NCBI RefSeq assembly: GCF_003046585.1
Contig: NZ_QAAE01000002.1
Span: 248,001-312,000, forward strand
Direction: 5' to 3'
Origin: Nitrosomonas aestuarii
Lineage (GTDB): Bacteria; Pseudomonadota; Gammaproteobacteria; Burkholderiales; Nitrosomonadaceae
Length of the DNA stretch: 64,000 nucleotides
Shown: piece after piece, positions 42,479 through 51,664 of the stretch
How the letters are laid out: every line of letters begins with the position of its first letter
Position numbering within the stretch: the stretch's first letter is position 1
Program-made: the position numbers and the translations under genes
Notes under the pieces: generated by a model
What the model was told of the DNA's origin: nothing
The model's input: the letters and a program-made list of their open reading frames with translations, nothing else
Database searches by the model: none

Positions 42479-43888
42479 ATGTCTGCTTCAATATCACCAG
42501 AAAAAATGTCGCAATCAGAATTACGCGCCACGGCTGGATTGGCCAGTGTTTATGGGCTGCGCATGTTTGGATTATTCATTATTTTGCCTGTATTTGCCTT
42601 TTATGCGGAACATTTGCCCGGCGGTAATAACTACACTTTAGTGGGTATTGCACTGGGTGCCTATGGGTTGACACAAGCCATACTTCAAATTCCGATGGGA
42701 TGGCTATCCGATCGGATCGGACGCAAACCGGTGATTTATTTTGGTCTGATTTTATTTGCAATTGGCAGTCTTATTGCTGCGATGGCAACCGATATCTACT
42801 GGGTAATATTTGGACGTATCATTCAGGGTGCAGGCGCTATTTCCGCAGCGATTATGGCTCTAGCCGCCGATTTGACCCGGGAAGAGCACCGCACTAAGGC
42901 AATGGCAACCATTGGTATGACGATAGGAACGGTATTTGCACTGTCGCTGATAGTTGCACCTGCGCTGAACCAGTGGATTGGCGTACCGGGAATTTTCGCC
43001 ATGACGGGTTTGTTGGCGCTGGCCGCTATTTTTATTGTTAAAAATGTAATTCCAGATCCACAAATCAGCCGTTTTCACTCCGATACCGAAGCTTCAACAG
43101 AAAGTTTCGGCAGCGTACTCCGGAATACCCAGTTATTGCGTTTAAACTACGGTATTTTCGCACTGCACGCCACACTTATGGCATTGTGGCTGATCGTTCC
43201 ATTGACATTACGTGAGGCTGGTAAGCCGGCTGAAGATCACTGGCAAATTTATTTGCCGGTTTTGTTTTTTTCGATGTTGCTCATCATTCCTGCCATTATT
43301 TATGGTGAAAAGAAAGCCAAGTTAAAACAGGTTTTTATAGCGGCGATAGCTTTATTACTGTGCGGCCAGATTGCTTTGGCAATGACTGTTGGTTCGATTT
43401 GGGGGACAACGTTGGCTTTATTGATTTTTTTCGTGGCGTTTAATCTGCTCGAAGCCAGTCTGCCTTCGCTGATTTCTAAAATTGCGCCGGTAGGTGCCAA
43501 AGGTACCGCAATTGGTGTTTACAGCAGCACCCAGTTTCTAGGTGCATTTGTCGGTGCTGCAATTGGAGGATATCTGATGGAGCACCATGGCAGTCTGGCG
43601 TTATATTTATTCTGCAGCGGGCTTCTGGCAATTTGGTTAACATTTGCTTGCACCATGAAAGCACCCGCAGCAGTTCGTTCAAAAATGTATCATGTAGATG
43701 AAATAGATATAGAAAAGTCGCAGCGACTGTCGTTACAACTTGCGGCATTGCCGGGTGTGCGCGAAGCGCTGGTGCTGGGGGATGAAAGAGTCGCTTTTTT
43801 GAAAGTTGACATGAACGGTTTCGACGAGGAAGGCGTTAATAAACTGCTGGAAGTGAAGGAGGAAGAAGCAAATGGCATCAGTCAATAA
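42479..43888 (+). CDS. MFS transporter, YajR-like
   Basis: 469 residues, 12 membrane helices. Motif [21 protein letters not shown] is clear, and the DxxREE-type sequence [15 protein letters not shown] follows. After the last helix near residue 400 there is a C-terminal soluble tail of about 70 residues, which in YajR forms a ferredoxin-like YAM domain. The substrate is unknown. It overlaps ssb by 17 bases. Confidence 0.85.
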   Translation: MSASISPEKMSQSELRATAGLASVYGLRMFGLFIILPVFAFYAEHLPGGNNYTLVGIALGAYGLTQAILQIPMGWLSDRIGRKPVIYFGLILFAIGSLIAAMATDIYWVIFGRIIQGAGAISAAIMALAADLTREEHRTKAMATIGMTIGTVFALSLIVAPALNQWIGVPGIFAMTGLLALAAIFIVKNVIPDPQISRFHSDTEASTESFGSVLRNTQLLRLNYGIFALHATLMALWLIVPLTLREAGKPAEDHWQIYLPVLFFSMLLIIPAIIYGEKKAKLKQVFIAAIALLLCGQIALAMTVGSIWGTTLALLIFFVAFNLLEASLPSLISKIAPVGAKGTAIGVYSSTQFLGAFVGAAIGGYLMEHHGSLALYLFCSGLLAIWLTFACTMKAPAAVRSKMYHVDEIDIEKSQRLSLQLAALPGVREALVLGDERVAFLKVDMNGFDEEGVNKLLEVKEEEANGISQ

Positions 43889-44321
43889 AGTAATCTTGAT
43901 CGGGAACCTAGGTAGAGACCCGGAAACACGTTATATGTCAAGCGGCGATGCAGTGACCAATATTACCCTGGCGACAACTGAAGTCTGGAAAGACAGAAAT
44001 GGCGAAAAACAAGAAAAAACAGAGTGGCACCGGGTTACTTTTTATCGCAAACTGGCTGAAATTGCCGGAGAATATTTAAAAAAAGGACGTTCAGTCTATA
44101 TTGAAGGAAAATTGGAAACCAGAAAATGGACAGATAAAAATGGTATGGACCGCTATACGACAGAAATTATTGCAACCGATATGAAAATGCTGGGAAGCCG
44201 CGCGGGCAGCGACAATTTCGATTCGTCGGACAGAAACGCGAATGAATCGGCTTCTGATCAGTCACCACCGAACAGAAGCAATAATGGTTTCGATGACATG
44301 GAAGACGATATTCCATTTTAG
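43872..44321 (+). CDS. ssb: Single-stranded DNA-binding protein
   Basis: 149 residues. OB-fold opening [20 protein letters not shown], then [20 protein letters not shown] and [16 protein letters not shown]. The acidic tip MEDDIPF at the C-terminus recruits repair and replication proteins. The start at 43872 overlaps the MFS gene; its ribosome-binding site GAAGGAGGAAG lies inside that gene. Confidence 0.97.
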   Translation: MASVNKVILIGNLGRDPETRYMSSGDAVTNITLATTEVWKDRNGEKQEKTEWHRVTFYRKLAEIAGEYLKKGRSVYIEGKLETRKWTDKNGMDRYTTEIIATDMKMLGSRAGSDNFDSSDRNANESASDQSPPNRSNNGFDDMEDDIPF

Positions 44322-44374
44322 CGTTTACCTTATACCTTGTTTGTAAAGTTATTATCTAAGCCCCTGAAAATTGT

Positions 44375-44412
44375 CTAAACGCTACATTTATCAGGTATGC
44401 AGCGTTTTTTAT
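44375..44412 (+). terminator. Terminator of ssb
   Basis: AAACGCT ... AGCGTTT inverted repeat with an internal ACAT/ATGC extension, followed by TTTTATATTTT. Good rho-independent form. Confidence 0.65.
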
Positions 44413-44417
44413 ATTTT

Positions 44418-44612
44418 CTATTCAGGTGAAATCAGTGGCTCTTGAAGCTCAGAGTCATAAAGACCAATATGGTTATTTGCCAATGAAAATTCTATATTAT
44501 CTATTTTGCCACCAATCTTTTCAGCTAGATTACGAAAATCAGTTGCAAGCATGGTTTTTGGAACAATAAAGGTTTGTCGATGGCCGGATTTAAAATTAAC
44601 TCTTATTCTCAT
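44418..44612 (-). CDS. Small protein of unknown function, 64 residues
   Basis: Starts MRIRVNFKSGHRQTFIVPK and contains alternating hydrophobic residues like a small beta-rich domain, ending in EPLISPE. No family recognised. It converges with ssb, from which it is separated by the hairpin. The composition looks coding, but no strong ribosome-binding site was seen. Confidence 0.45.
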   Translation of the reverse strand: MRIRVNFKSGHRQTFIVPKTMLATDFRNLAEKIGGKIDNIEFSLANNHIGLYDSELQEPLISPE

Positions 44613-45073
44613 GGTTTCGAACTCAACAATCTTACGTTGTAAAATTCTTTCAACGGCCTGACATAATGAAACTTTAGTTCACTACAAATGAACTAAATGT
44701 TTGTTTTCTTCATTCTCTGATGTGGCGGATTTCGGTATGCGGTGCGCGGTGCGCAAAGCATGGCTTTTCATGATTTTCCAGATTGTCAAAACAGGACCTT
44801 AGCATTGATTCGGTATGTTCCTGCTTCATAATAGGGATGCATATGGAAAAGATGGAATGGTGTAACAGACAATTTCGTTGATACATTAAGCCGGGGCGGG
44901 ATTATTAAAACCAAGCAAAGCAGATACGAGATCGTTGTTAGAACATTCGAACCAAGGTAGGGATTTGGATAATCTACCAATCGTAATAGCGTGCATAATG
45001 GTGTTTCGGATTTAACATAATAAGTTAAATATCGTGCTTCTGAAGCAGAACCAGGATATCCACTCTTTCCATG
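44613..45073. other. Gap without recognised gene
   Basis: About 460 bases, mixed composition. All frames are broken by stops; no motif, RNA gene or repeat was recognised. It could hold a promoter for the leftward 64-residue gene. Confidence 0.35.
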
Positions 45074-45703
45074 CTACTGGAAATTTTTCAACATCCGAAT
45101 GCCATTGTAAAACGTGGTGATTCTGGATCTGTCCAGTATGACGCAAGGTTTACTAAAATGTTCGCAATAACGCTTTGTTACGAAGTAGGCTTCATGCCTG
45201 ATACAGTCAATCGAACAAATAACCATATCAGTATTTTGCAGCAATTTATGCAAGTCAATTAGGGACATGTCAGCGCCGCTATGAAAACTTAAAAATTTTC
45301 CGCCTGCATCTTCGACTATCTGCCGGTAAGCGGGATACAATAGGATTCGTCCGCCGACGCATAGCACGGTTCGCCCAGAGAAAGCACTGTTGTCAGCCTC
45401 AGCAATACGTGTAGAGGCCTTGATAAGTGGTATGCCATCTATCTTGGACAATGTAGGTGGTGCAGATACAAAAACAGCACTATCTGACTTACTTATGAAA
45501 TTCATAATGCTGCGCAGGGCCGTGGCAAGAAACGACTCGAATCTTGGCAAAACAGAAAAAGATACGAATGTTTCTGTATTCGCACTTGTTCTGGCAGGTG
45601 GAGCACCATCAAAAACCATTCTTTTCGTTAATTTCATAAATGAAGTGAATCTTCTGATAAAAAAAGGCTGGCTTGCCTGGGGAGGATCAGGCTGGCTTGC
45701 CAA
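45074..45703 (-). CDS. DUF2325 protein
   Basis: 209 residues from the first ATG. The C-terminal 95 residues are a DUF2325 domain: TVLCVGGRILLYPAYRQIVE, then HSGADMSLIDLHKLL and an IDCIRHEAYFVTKRYCEH motif, with conserved Gly-Gly-Arg and Cys/His residues. The N-terminal 110 residues look unusual for this family, so the true start may lie further in, for example at the MNFISKSDS methionine. DUF2325 has no firm function. It follows hemP by 60 bases on the same strand and could be Fur-controlled with it. Confidence 0.6.
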   Translation of the reverse strand: MASQPDPPQASQPFFIRRFTSFMKLTKRMVFDGAPPARTSANTETFVSFSVLPRFESFLATALRSIMNFISKSDSAVFVSAPPTLSKIDGIPLIKASTRIAEADNSAFSGRTVLCVGGRILLYPAYRQIVEDAGGKFLSFHSGADMSLIDLHKLLQNTDMVICSIDCIRHEAYFVTKRYCEHFSKPCVILDRSRITTFYNGIRMLKNFQ

Positions 45704-45762
45704 AATGCCGTGGTCAAAGGAGAAAGGGCCAACCCCAACGGCAACAAAATGACTGATTTGTG

Positions 45763-45957
45763 TTACTTGGTTAAAATCAACTTACCGTTTCGCGTGCGGC
45801 GCAGCAGATAACATTCGCCTTGATGCTGTAGATACACCACATTACCGTATGCAAACAGTGTCTTGGTATCTATTGCCATTTTTTGCTGTGGCGTAATGGG
45901 CGTCTGTATATTGTCGATTTGTGTCGACAGAGCCAAAATTTTCTCTGAATTATGCAT
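45763..45957 (-). CDS. hemP: Hemin uptake protein HemP
   Basis: 64 residues. Ends with YLLRRTRNGKLILTK, the conserved HemP C-terminus, preceded by VVYLQHQGEC. HemP is a small protein found with haem and siderophore uptake genes and often helps their activation under iron shortage. A Fur-like box lies 20 bases before the start. No receptor gene is next to it, only the DUF2325 gene. Confidence 0.88.
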   Translation of the reverse strand: MHNSEKILALSTQIDNIQTPITPQQKMAIDTKTLFAYGNVVYLQHQGECYLLRRTRNGKLILTK

Positions 45958-46280
45958 TGTATTTTAATAAAGTAAATGAGAATGATTCGTATTATACATA
46001 GAATAAAATTGAATGCAAGACTTAGTGTTGAGAATTTTACATAGTGTAATTAAAAAAACAGCATCTTTTTGTACGCGGGTAATCAGGATATGTTGCAAGA
46101 GATCGTGTTCGTTATCTTATTCCAGGCTGATAGACAGATGAAACGGGCGGAATGGCTGCGGGGATTGGATCAAGGCAGCCATTTTTCCGGTGCAAGGAAA
46201 AGGCCTTATCTCCAGGAAAAAGCCAAGGCAGGACAAGTCTGGAGAGTTCGGCTGTGAATGTCCATGCCGCTGATATTGTG
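45958..46280. other. Gap between hemP and the tyrosinase gene
   Basis: About 320 bases. Apart from the Fur-like box nothing could be named. A plus-strand frame of 62 residues (near 46069-46257) has no family support. Confidence 0.35.
45977..45991. promoter_or_regulatory. Fur-like operator before hemP
   Basis: TGAGAATGATTCGTA within AAATGAGAATGATTCGTATTAT. Matches the Fur core in the left half, with three mismatches in the right half. Its place 20 bases before hemP is typical. Confidence 0.65.
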
Positions 46281-47759
46281 TCATTCTCGTGTTACACGGA
46301 TGGCGTAAGGTCCTGTCCCGATTGGTGAGAAATGTCTGACACGAACAAAATACTCACCTGCTGTGATCTGGCGTCGGATCCGTGCATTGAAGGAAGCGCC
46401 TCCGTCGTCATTGCTGGCGATTACAGGTATTTGGCTATTGGGTCCGTGCAGGGTGATAAAGGTGTCAGTAGTACCATTTGTTTGAATCGTGTAGGTTCCC
46501 TCAGTTGTTATATTCAATCGGTACAAGTCACTTTCGTTTGCTGCCGAGATGGCCGCATTAATACTCGCGCCATCTATAATGAGTTCAGTAACAGGATTAG
46601 GATTATTGCCATCGGAGCGCACCCCGACTGCATAATTTCCTGTTGTCCGTGCACTAAATAGACGAATGCGCAGGTAATAGATTCCGGCTGAAAGATTTCG
46701 TGTAATTTGTGAATTAAGATTTTCGCCCCCATCATCATTTGATGCCACTTGGGCGTTCGGGTCATTGGGGCCCAAAAGCGTCATGAAAGTATCGGAAGAT
46801 CCAGTTGTGTACATGGTATAAGGACCGAAGGATGGAATTTCAAACTGGAACAGGTCAGTTTCTCCCGGAGACGCGATATCAGCTTGTGTAGGATTGGCGC
46901 CAACGATAATGTGCGGTATCGCTGGTTGGGGTTGAGTTATGATACCGTCATAGACAATACCCAGGGCTGCACTGTTTAGAACATCAATAGGACGTGGACC
47001 AATTTGCCCGGAAGGGGTGCTATCCATTGGATCGGTCAGGTTTTGTCCAAAAGGACCGCCAGTTTCTGGTAAATACCGTTGATTAGGAAAACGTATTTGC
47101 CAATCATGCCAGATCTTATCGACCATACAATGGTGCATAAAAAAAACCGGGTCGTTCGGGGAGGTCATCGGTAACATGGAACCGCCAACCCAGACATGCC
47201 CGCGGTTGTGAAGATTGGGACCAATCCAGCCTTCGAGTTGGTTGCGAAAACTGGGGTTGCTGCTGAGGTTCCATGGCGACACATCATAGGGTGTCACAGT
47301 CATGACTTGGTTGATTTCGCCTTGAGTCGGCAAGGTGGGTAACCCACTTTGACCAAATGCGCGCATGAGCGGACCTGCCGGTAACCCGCTGGCGTTGACG
47401 ACAGTCCACTGACCGGCTCGGAACGGCCCGGTCCGTACGATTCCTTGGGCATCGCCGTTACCACCAAGTAAATTGTCATTCCACATGGAAGCATTGGCGC
47501 TTCCTGATGGCCAGTTCCAGTAGGGTATACCGAGATCGGGATTGCCTGAGACGCGCTGAAGTTCCAGTTCGAGATCAAAAATGAAACGGCGGTGCCAGGG
47601 CAGAAACGCTGGAGATCGATGGATGGCGCTCATAATGGCATTTGCATGCCTAAGAACAAATTGGTCATAAATACCTTCCGCTTTCAATGCCTGAATGGCG
47701 GCAACAAATTCCGCCCGCTCAGCAGCACTCAGTGTGTTTGCATCTTTTCTGACAGCCAT
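46281..47759 (-). CDS. Tyrosinase-like copper protein with two PPC domains
   Basis: 492 residues, no clear signal peptide. Residues about 1-275 form a tyrosinase (type-3 copper) domain: VLRHANAIMSAIHRSPAFLP followed by WHRRFIFDLE for the CuA histidines, and NLHNRGHVWVGG and NDPVFFMHHCMVDKIWHDWQ for CuB. The rest holds two pre-peptidase C-terminal (PPC) domains of about 100 residues, each with YxxxxGSxDTFxTLxGPN and ASNDDGG motifs. Tyrosinases oxidise phenols to quinones; PPC domains often aid secretion or binding. The AAGGAGG ribosome-binding site is strong. Next to it lies a 71-residue gene on the same strand. Export route not evident. Confidence 0.85.
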   Translation of the reverse strand: MAVRKDANTLSAAERAEFVAAIQALKAEGIYDQFVLRHANAIMSAIHRSPAFLPWHRRFIFDLELELQRVSGNPDLGIPYWNWPSGSANASMWNDNLLGGNGDAQGIVRTGPFRAGQWTVVNASGLPAGPLMRAFGQSGLPTLPTQGEINQVMTVTPYDVSPWNLSSNPSFRNQLEGWIGPNLHNRGHVWVGGSMLPMTSPNDPVFFMHHCMVDKIWHDWQIRFPNQRYLPETGGPFGQNLTDPMDSTPSGQIGPRPIDVLNSAALGIVYDGIITQPQPAIPHIIVGANPTQADIASPGETDLFQFEIPSFGPYTMYTTGSSDTFMTLLGPNDPNAQVASNDDGGENLNSQITRNLSAGIYYLRIRLFSARTTGNYAVGVRSDGNNPNPVTELIIDGASINAAISAANESDLYRLNITTEGTYTIQTNGTTDTFITLHGPNSQIPVIASNDDGGASFNARIRRQITAGEYFVRVRHFSPIGTGPYAIRVTRE

Positions 47760-47792
47760 GAGAATTTCCTCCTTGTCTCATTCTATTTGAGA

Positions 47793-48008
47793 TCATTCTT
47801 TTGCGTTTGAAAACTCAACAGTATGCTGAGCGATTGCTCTTGCCATTTCCAACAACGAGTCATATCGGGTATAAGGCAGATATCTCGAAGACCACTTATT
47901 TATATCCCGGTCATGCTCGTAATCAATTTCCTTTCCATTAATCAACAGGTTGGTATCTTCTTTAATTTCAATTTCGCAATCTTCAAAAATTTCTTTATGG
48001 TGCGCCAT
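47793..48008 (-). CDS. Small acidic protein upstream of the tyrosinase gene
   Basis: 71 residues. MAHHKEIFEDCEIEIKEDTN start, a DRDINKWSSRYLPYT middle. It carries an AAGGAGG ribosome-binding site seven bases before its ATG and lies 33 bases before the tyrosinase start, so the two form one operon. No family recognised. By position it might help copper loading or control the tyrosinase, as MelC1 does in Streptomyces, but there is no sequence link. Confidence 0.7.
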   Translation of the reverse strand: MAHHKEIFEDCEIEIKEDTNLLINGKEIDYEHDRDINKWSSRYLPYTRYDSLLEMARAIAQHTVEFSNAKE

Positions 48009-48183
48009 GCCGTAACCTCCTTCTTTGTTTGATGTAGAAAATACGCCGGTTGTTATACAAGATTTTAATCTTTGCGAGAACGATCATACTTAGTAGTCCA
48101 TACACTATCGAAAATGAAAACCTACGGTTAATGCAGGTCTGAAACCGTTACTGCCGATACTTTGACAAGTCATGCAGGGTGTC

Positions 48184-48660
48184 TCATTCATTCACTGCAC
48201 ATTGCAATTTTGCTGTAACGATATTATCCGTATCTTGGCCATACGTACGCATCACAACAGATATATCAATTAAGTATCCATTAAGGTTATTGTTATTTAA
48301 ATTTGCAAACCCGAGTGTTCTCGGAAAGTCCGTCGCATTGTTTTTTATTCCTATCATTTGGGTAGTCAAAAGTTCAAAATGTGTGGTTTCTTTAAAATGA
48401 GAACCTTGGAAAATTCCTGATTTTGTCACGTTCTCCACTATGAAACATCCGTTGTAAAGTGCTTTGAGTTTAAAAGTACCGGTTTTTGCAAGCGTCAGCA
48501 CACCAGATTGAAGCGTTGGCATGCCTGTGCAGTCATTCGTATCCGGTGTCGTAATGTTACAAGTCATACTTTCAAGATTAAAAGGCGCCCGTGATATTGC
48601 AGCGGAACTCATTCCAGCAATAATTGCAATACCTATTAGAATCACAGTAAACTTTGTCAT
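48184..48660 (-). CDS. Secreted protein of unknown function
   Basis: 158 residues from ATG 48660 (a TTG 18 bases earlier is possible; GGAGGAG directly precedes the ATG). Signal peptide FTVILIGIAIIAGMSSAA, then a beta-like mature part with four cysteines, including SMTCNITTPDTNDCTGMPTL. No family recognised. It belongs to the same reverse-strand cluster as the tyrosinase. Confidence 0.65.
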   Translation of the reverse strand: MTKFTVILIGIAIIAGMSSAAISRAPFNLESMTCNITTPDTNDCTGMPTLQSGVLTLAKTGTFKLKALYNGCFIVENVTKSGIFQGSHFKETTHFELLTTQMIGIKNNATDFPRTLGFANLNNNNLNGYLIDISVVMRTYGQDTDNIVTAKLQCAVNE

Positions 48661-48848
48661 GCTCCTCCGCTTTGACAACCCTTCACGAGCGCGTAATCAG
48701 CTTGATGGTATTTTTGTCCATATACAATAAATAACCGTTCAATTCATATAAAATTTATGACTATCTATTTTTTACATACCCAAGACAATCTGCACCTGAT
48801 ACTTGGATGTTGTTCCGTTTTATAAGTGTGTCTTTTTCACCCATGCAG

Positions 48849-49631
48849 TCATTTCACACAGATACCGGGACAATCAGCGCCACCTTGTGTGGGGTCGCAA
48901 TCGTCTGAAGGATCGTCTATACACTTCATGCCATCGGGACATAGAAAACCGGCAATTCCGCCACACATTTGTTTGGGCTCCTGGTTACCGTATGCGGAAC
49001 TTCCTTTAGGCGGATAATCCATGCGCTTGCCTTCCCCAGGTTTGGTCGGCTCAGTCGGCTCTAGTCGGACAATATCCCGAATTCTGCGCGGTTTGATCGT
49101 TTCGACATCTATGGATTCAACTTCTCCGTCAGTGTGCCGGGCGGTATATACGCCGACCACGTCTAACGGCTCGGGGCTTTTGATCACCAGAAAACCTTCT
49201 AAAAATGCGAAATCCACGCACACACCGTCAATAGGACAAAAGTAGCCTGCGATATCAAAGCAATTGATTCCAACCGCTCCATCAGGCTGGAGAACAGTAC
49301 TTTTAAATGGCGTCACATCGAACGGGCCTGGGTCTGAACCAAATTGTGTCGCCAGTGCCACTTTCGCGGCGATCGTGATTTTTTCGTCGGTAGGGTTGTG
49401 TATGTTAATTATCGAACGATAGATGCCTCTTGCCAAAGTGCCATCCTGATGTGGCAGTAATAGCGAACAAGCGACTTTCGCAGCATACTGGTATTCTGTT
49501 TTGATGGTCTTGGAATATTGAGCGTTGTGCATTTTTTCAGCCTGCGCGACTGGCGAGATGCCAGCGATATTCAGGCAGAACAATAATCCGAGCAAAATAG
49601 AGAAAAGTTTGATCATAATCGTTTGTGTCAT
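48849..49631 (-). CDS. Secreted protein with Cys-rich, Kazal-like tail
   Basis: I place the start at 49631 (AAGGAGATAAC site ten bases upstream), 260 residues. Signal peptide IKLFSILLGLLFCLNIAGISPVAQA. A middle domain resembles a cell-surface immunoglobulin-like fold (RSIINIHNPTDEKITIAAKV), then KPRRIRDIVRLEPTEPTKPG linker. The end holds eight cysteines: MCGGIAGFLCPDGMKC, DDPSDDCDP, GGADCPGIC. The tail resembles a Kazal-type domain found in bacterial proteins. Function unknown. Confidence 0.72.
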   Translation of the reverse strand: MTQTIMIKLFSILLGLLFCLNIAGISPVAQAEKMHNAQYSKTIKTEYQYAAKVACSLLLPHQDGTLARGIYRSIINIHNPTDEKITIAAKVALATQFGSDPGPFDVTPFKSTVLQPDGAVGINCFDIAGYFCPIDGVCVDFAFLEGFLVIKSPEPLDVVGVYTARHTDGEVESIDVETIKPRRIRDIVRLEPTEPTKPGEGKRMDYPPKGSSAYGNQEPKQMCGGIAGFLCPDGMKCIDDPSDDCDPTQGGADCPGICVK

Positions 49632-50255
49632 GACAGTTATCTCCTTTAGTTTCGTGTTTGCAACGGCCATCATTCAAGCCGGCTGCACTCACAGGGCCAG
49701 GCAGTTACCTTTTCGATTCAACGCAAAAAACGGTCAGCCAGGTTTTATCTCTTTATAGCGTTGCAATGTAGCTGTTGTTGCCTTGAATTCACTCGAATAC
49801 TGCAAACGATTCACCTTCATCATGGTGAATATTTTCCGTTGTTATCATTGACAGCTTAACAACCCGTCCGGTTTTCAGGTTTTGTTTCACCTGATGAATT
49901 GCACAGAATCAATTTTTGGTTTCGGTTAATTTAACAACATATCGAACAACAGCACTGTGAGGAATCCCACATAACATTCAAATCTAAAATGCTTTAAATT
50001 GTTCAGTCATACAATGAAGCATGCTTGTTGGCAGAATATCGAAAAATGCTGGATAAAAACATACGTACAAATACGTAGGGGGTAGTGCGCTTTCTTTGTT
50101 ACTGACAAATATTCCTGCTTTCTACTGTTTTAGGTGGCCCAATGTATCAAGTTTGCGCTCAGGGTTGTTCGCGGGCGAGCGGTTCTCAGGTATGTCGTCA
50201 AGCTGTACTATAGGTTAGCATATTGATTCCTAGACAAAATAAGCAGGCGGCATCT

Positions 50256-50363
50256 ATGGAAAATGGAAAAATCAAAGGCATTGTATCGGCGTTAACACTT
50301 GCCGCAACTTGCCTATCGTCTTTCAGTGTTTTGGGTGAAGTAATTCCGGGTACATCGCTCTGA
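50256..50363 (+). pseudogene. Truncated start of a secreted protein
   Basis: 35 residues: a GIVSALTLAATCLSSFSVLG signal peptide and EVIPGTSL, then a stop. With one shift of frame near 50335 reading continues as TAHSDLLLQPGRRLIDIKYY and ends near 50466, just where the IS4 remnant begins. An AGGCGG site precedes the ATG. Probably the start of a gene lost after insertion, but this rests on one short signal. Confidence 0.4.
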
Positions 50364-50454
50364 CAGCACATTCAGATTTACTTTTGCAACCAGGTCGTCG
50401 CCTGATAGACATAAAATATTACGTTAATAATTCAGTTCAGCAAATGACCAGTCC

Positions 50455-50742
50455 GGTTTGTCAACAATAAAGATTTTCAATCGACATCAACGAATTCGAT
50501 TAGTTACAGATATTCTCAGTCGCCATTGCTTGAGCGACAAAGACTATAGAGAAAAGGTGACAGGCACTGTATTGTGTATAAAATTTCATTGTTGTCACGT
50601 GACTTGTTTTTCCTTCAGTGATGGCGGCAAACGGAGAATGATAACCGTTGTGATTGAGTTCGACATGCAGCTTGATAACCCCTGTTGTCGAACGAAAATA
50701 GGCACTTGGAAAGACAGACAGGCACAATAAATAGTAGAACAT
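50455..50742 (-). mobile_element. IS4-family transposase fragment
   Basis: On the reverse strand: LLCLSVFPSAYFRSTTGVIK, then LHVELNHNGYHSPFAAITEGK, matching the region with the second catalytic part of IS4-type DDE transposases (LDHxGYxPxFxxITxGK). Further on, in a shifted frame, SLSLKQWRLRISVTNRIR resembles the FVTRLR region. Both ends of the element are missing, so boundaries and target repeats cannot be given. Inactive. Confidence 0.6.
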
Positions 50743-50999
50743 TTAATGAATACAGCTTGTTTTGGAAACAAAGAAGATGCGCTGGAGCCATGGGCTGTCA
50801 AGATGGTATGGACGAACTTTTACGCATTCTTGCTATTACACTATCACGTAAGTTATTACGGCCTGGAATTGTGTCGGGGTATGTTAAGCAACAACAAATT
50901 GCTCTGTACCTGAATTTGTTATACTTTTCTACTCAAGCGATATATGATTTGAAAACACTATTGTAATTTGTCCATTCAATCAAAAACAGGCGCGTTATT

Positions 51000-51632
51000 A
51001 TGAACACAATTCATCTTCCAGTAGACTCCGTCGAACTTGAAGGCGAACTGATATTGCCACCTGCTGCGAAAGGTGTTGTTATATTTGCACATGGTAGCGG
51101 CAGCAGTCGATTAAGTTCACGAAATCTTTTTGTCGCGCAAATACTGCAACAAAGCGGTATTGGCACACTGTTATTTGATCTTTTAACGCGCGATGAGGAT
51201 CTGGATTACACTATGCGTTTTGATATCGATCTTTTAACACAACGTCTGCTTGGTGCGACCGACTGGTTGCAAACCAATCCGGAAATGCAAACATTACCGC
51301 TGGGATATTTTGGCGCCAGTACTGGCGCTGCGGCGGCGCTACTGGCAGCCGCAAAAAAAGATAATCAAATTTCGGCAGTGGTTTCACGTGGCGGCCGACC
51401 GGATTTAGCTGGAGATATGACACTTGAGAAAGTTACTGCGCCCACATTGCTTATTGTAGGCAGCGCGGATGATGGTGTTATTGAATTGAATCAATGCGCT
51501 TTTGCAAAATTACTATGTGCAAAGGAGCTCACGCTTATTCCCGGAGCAACGCATTTGTTCGAAGAGCCGGGCACGCTGGAACAAACCGCATTACATGCGA
51601 CCAACTGGTTTTTGAAATACTTGAAACAATGA
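51000..51632 (+). CDS. Alpha/beta hydrolase, dienelactone-hydrolase-like
   Basis: 210 residues. The oxyanion loop is HGSGSSRLSSRN, the nucleophile Ser is in YFGASTGAAAAL (G-x-S-x-G), the acid Asp in VGSADDGVIELN and the His in PGATHLFEEPG. So the full triad is present. Substrate unknown. It runs into the D-2-hydroxyacid dehydrogenase gene 32 bases further on, which suggests one transcript. Confidence 0.88.
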   Translation: MNTIHLPVDSVELEGELILPPAAKGVVIFAHGSGSSRLSSRNLFVAQILQQSGIGTLLFDLLTRDEDLDYTMRFDIDLLTQRLLGATDWLQTNPEMQTLPLGYFGASTGAAAALLAAAKKDNQISAVVSRGGRPDLAGDMTLEKVTAPTLLIVGSADDGVIELNQCAFAKLLCAKELTLIPGATHLFEEPGTLEQTALHATNWFLKYLKQ

Positions 51633-51664
51633 GATACTGAGAAAATCATAGAAGGATCTGCAAA

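Larger units (their letters stand above)
49632..50999. other. Low-coding stretch with remnants
   Basis: About 1.4 kb. It holds a short hairpin near 49809-49830 (ATTCACC/GGTGAAT), a truncated signal-peptide ORF at 50256, and the IS4-family remnant at 50455-50742. The remainder shows stops in all frames and no family signature. Confidence 0.5.

Noticed and set aside
45390..45752. A forward open frame of 120 residues opposite the DUF2325 gene
   Set aside because: It runs antisense to the DUF2325 gene, whose domain is recognisable; no family support was seen for the forward frame.
50685..50966. A forward frame of 93 residues with a hydrophobic patch
   Set aside because: It is antisense to the IS4 remnant for part of its length and shows no family motif.
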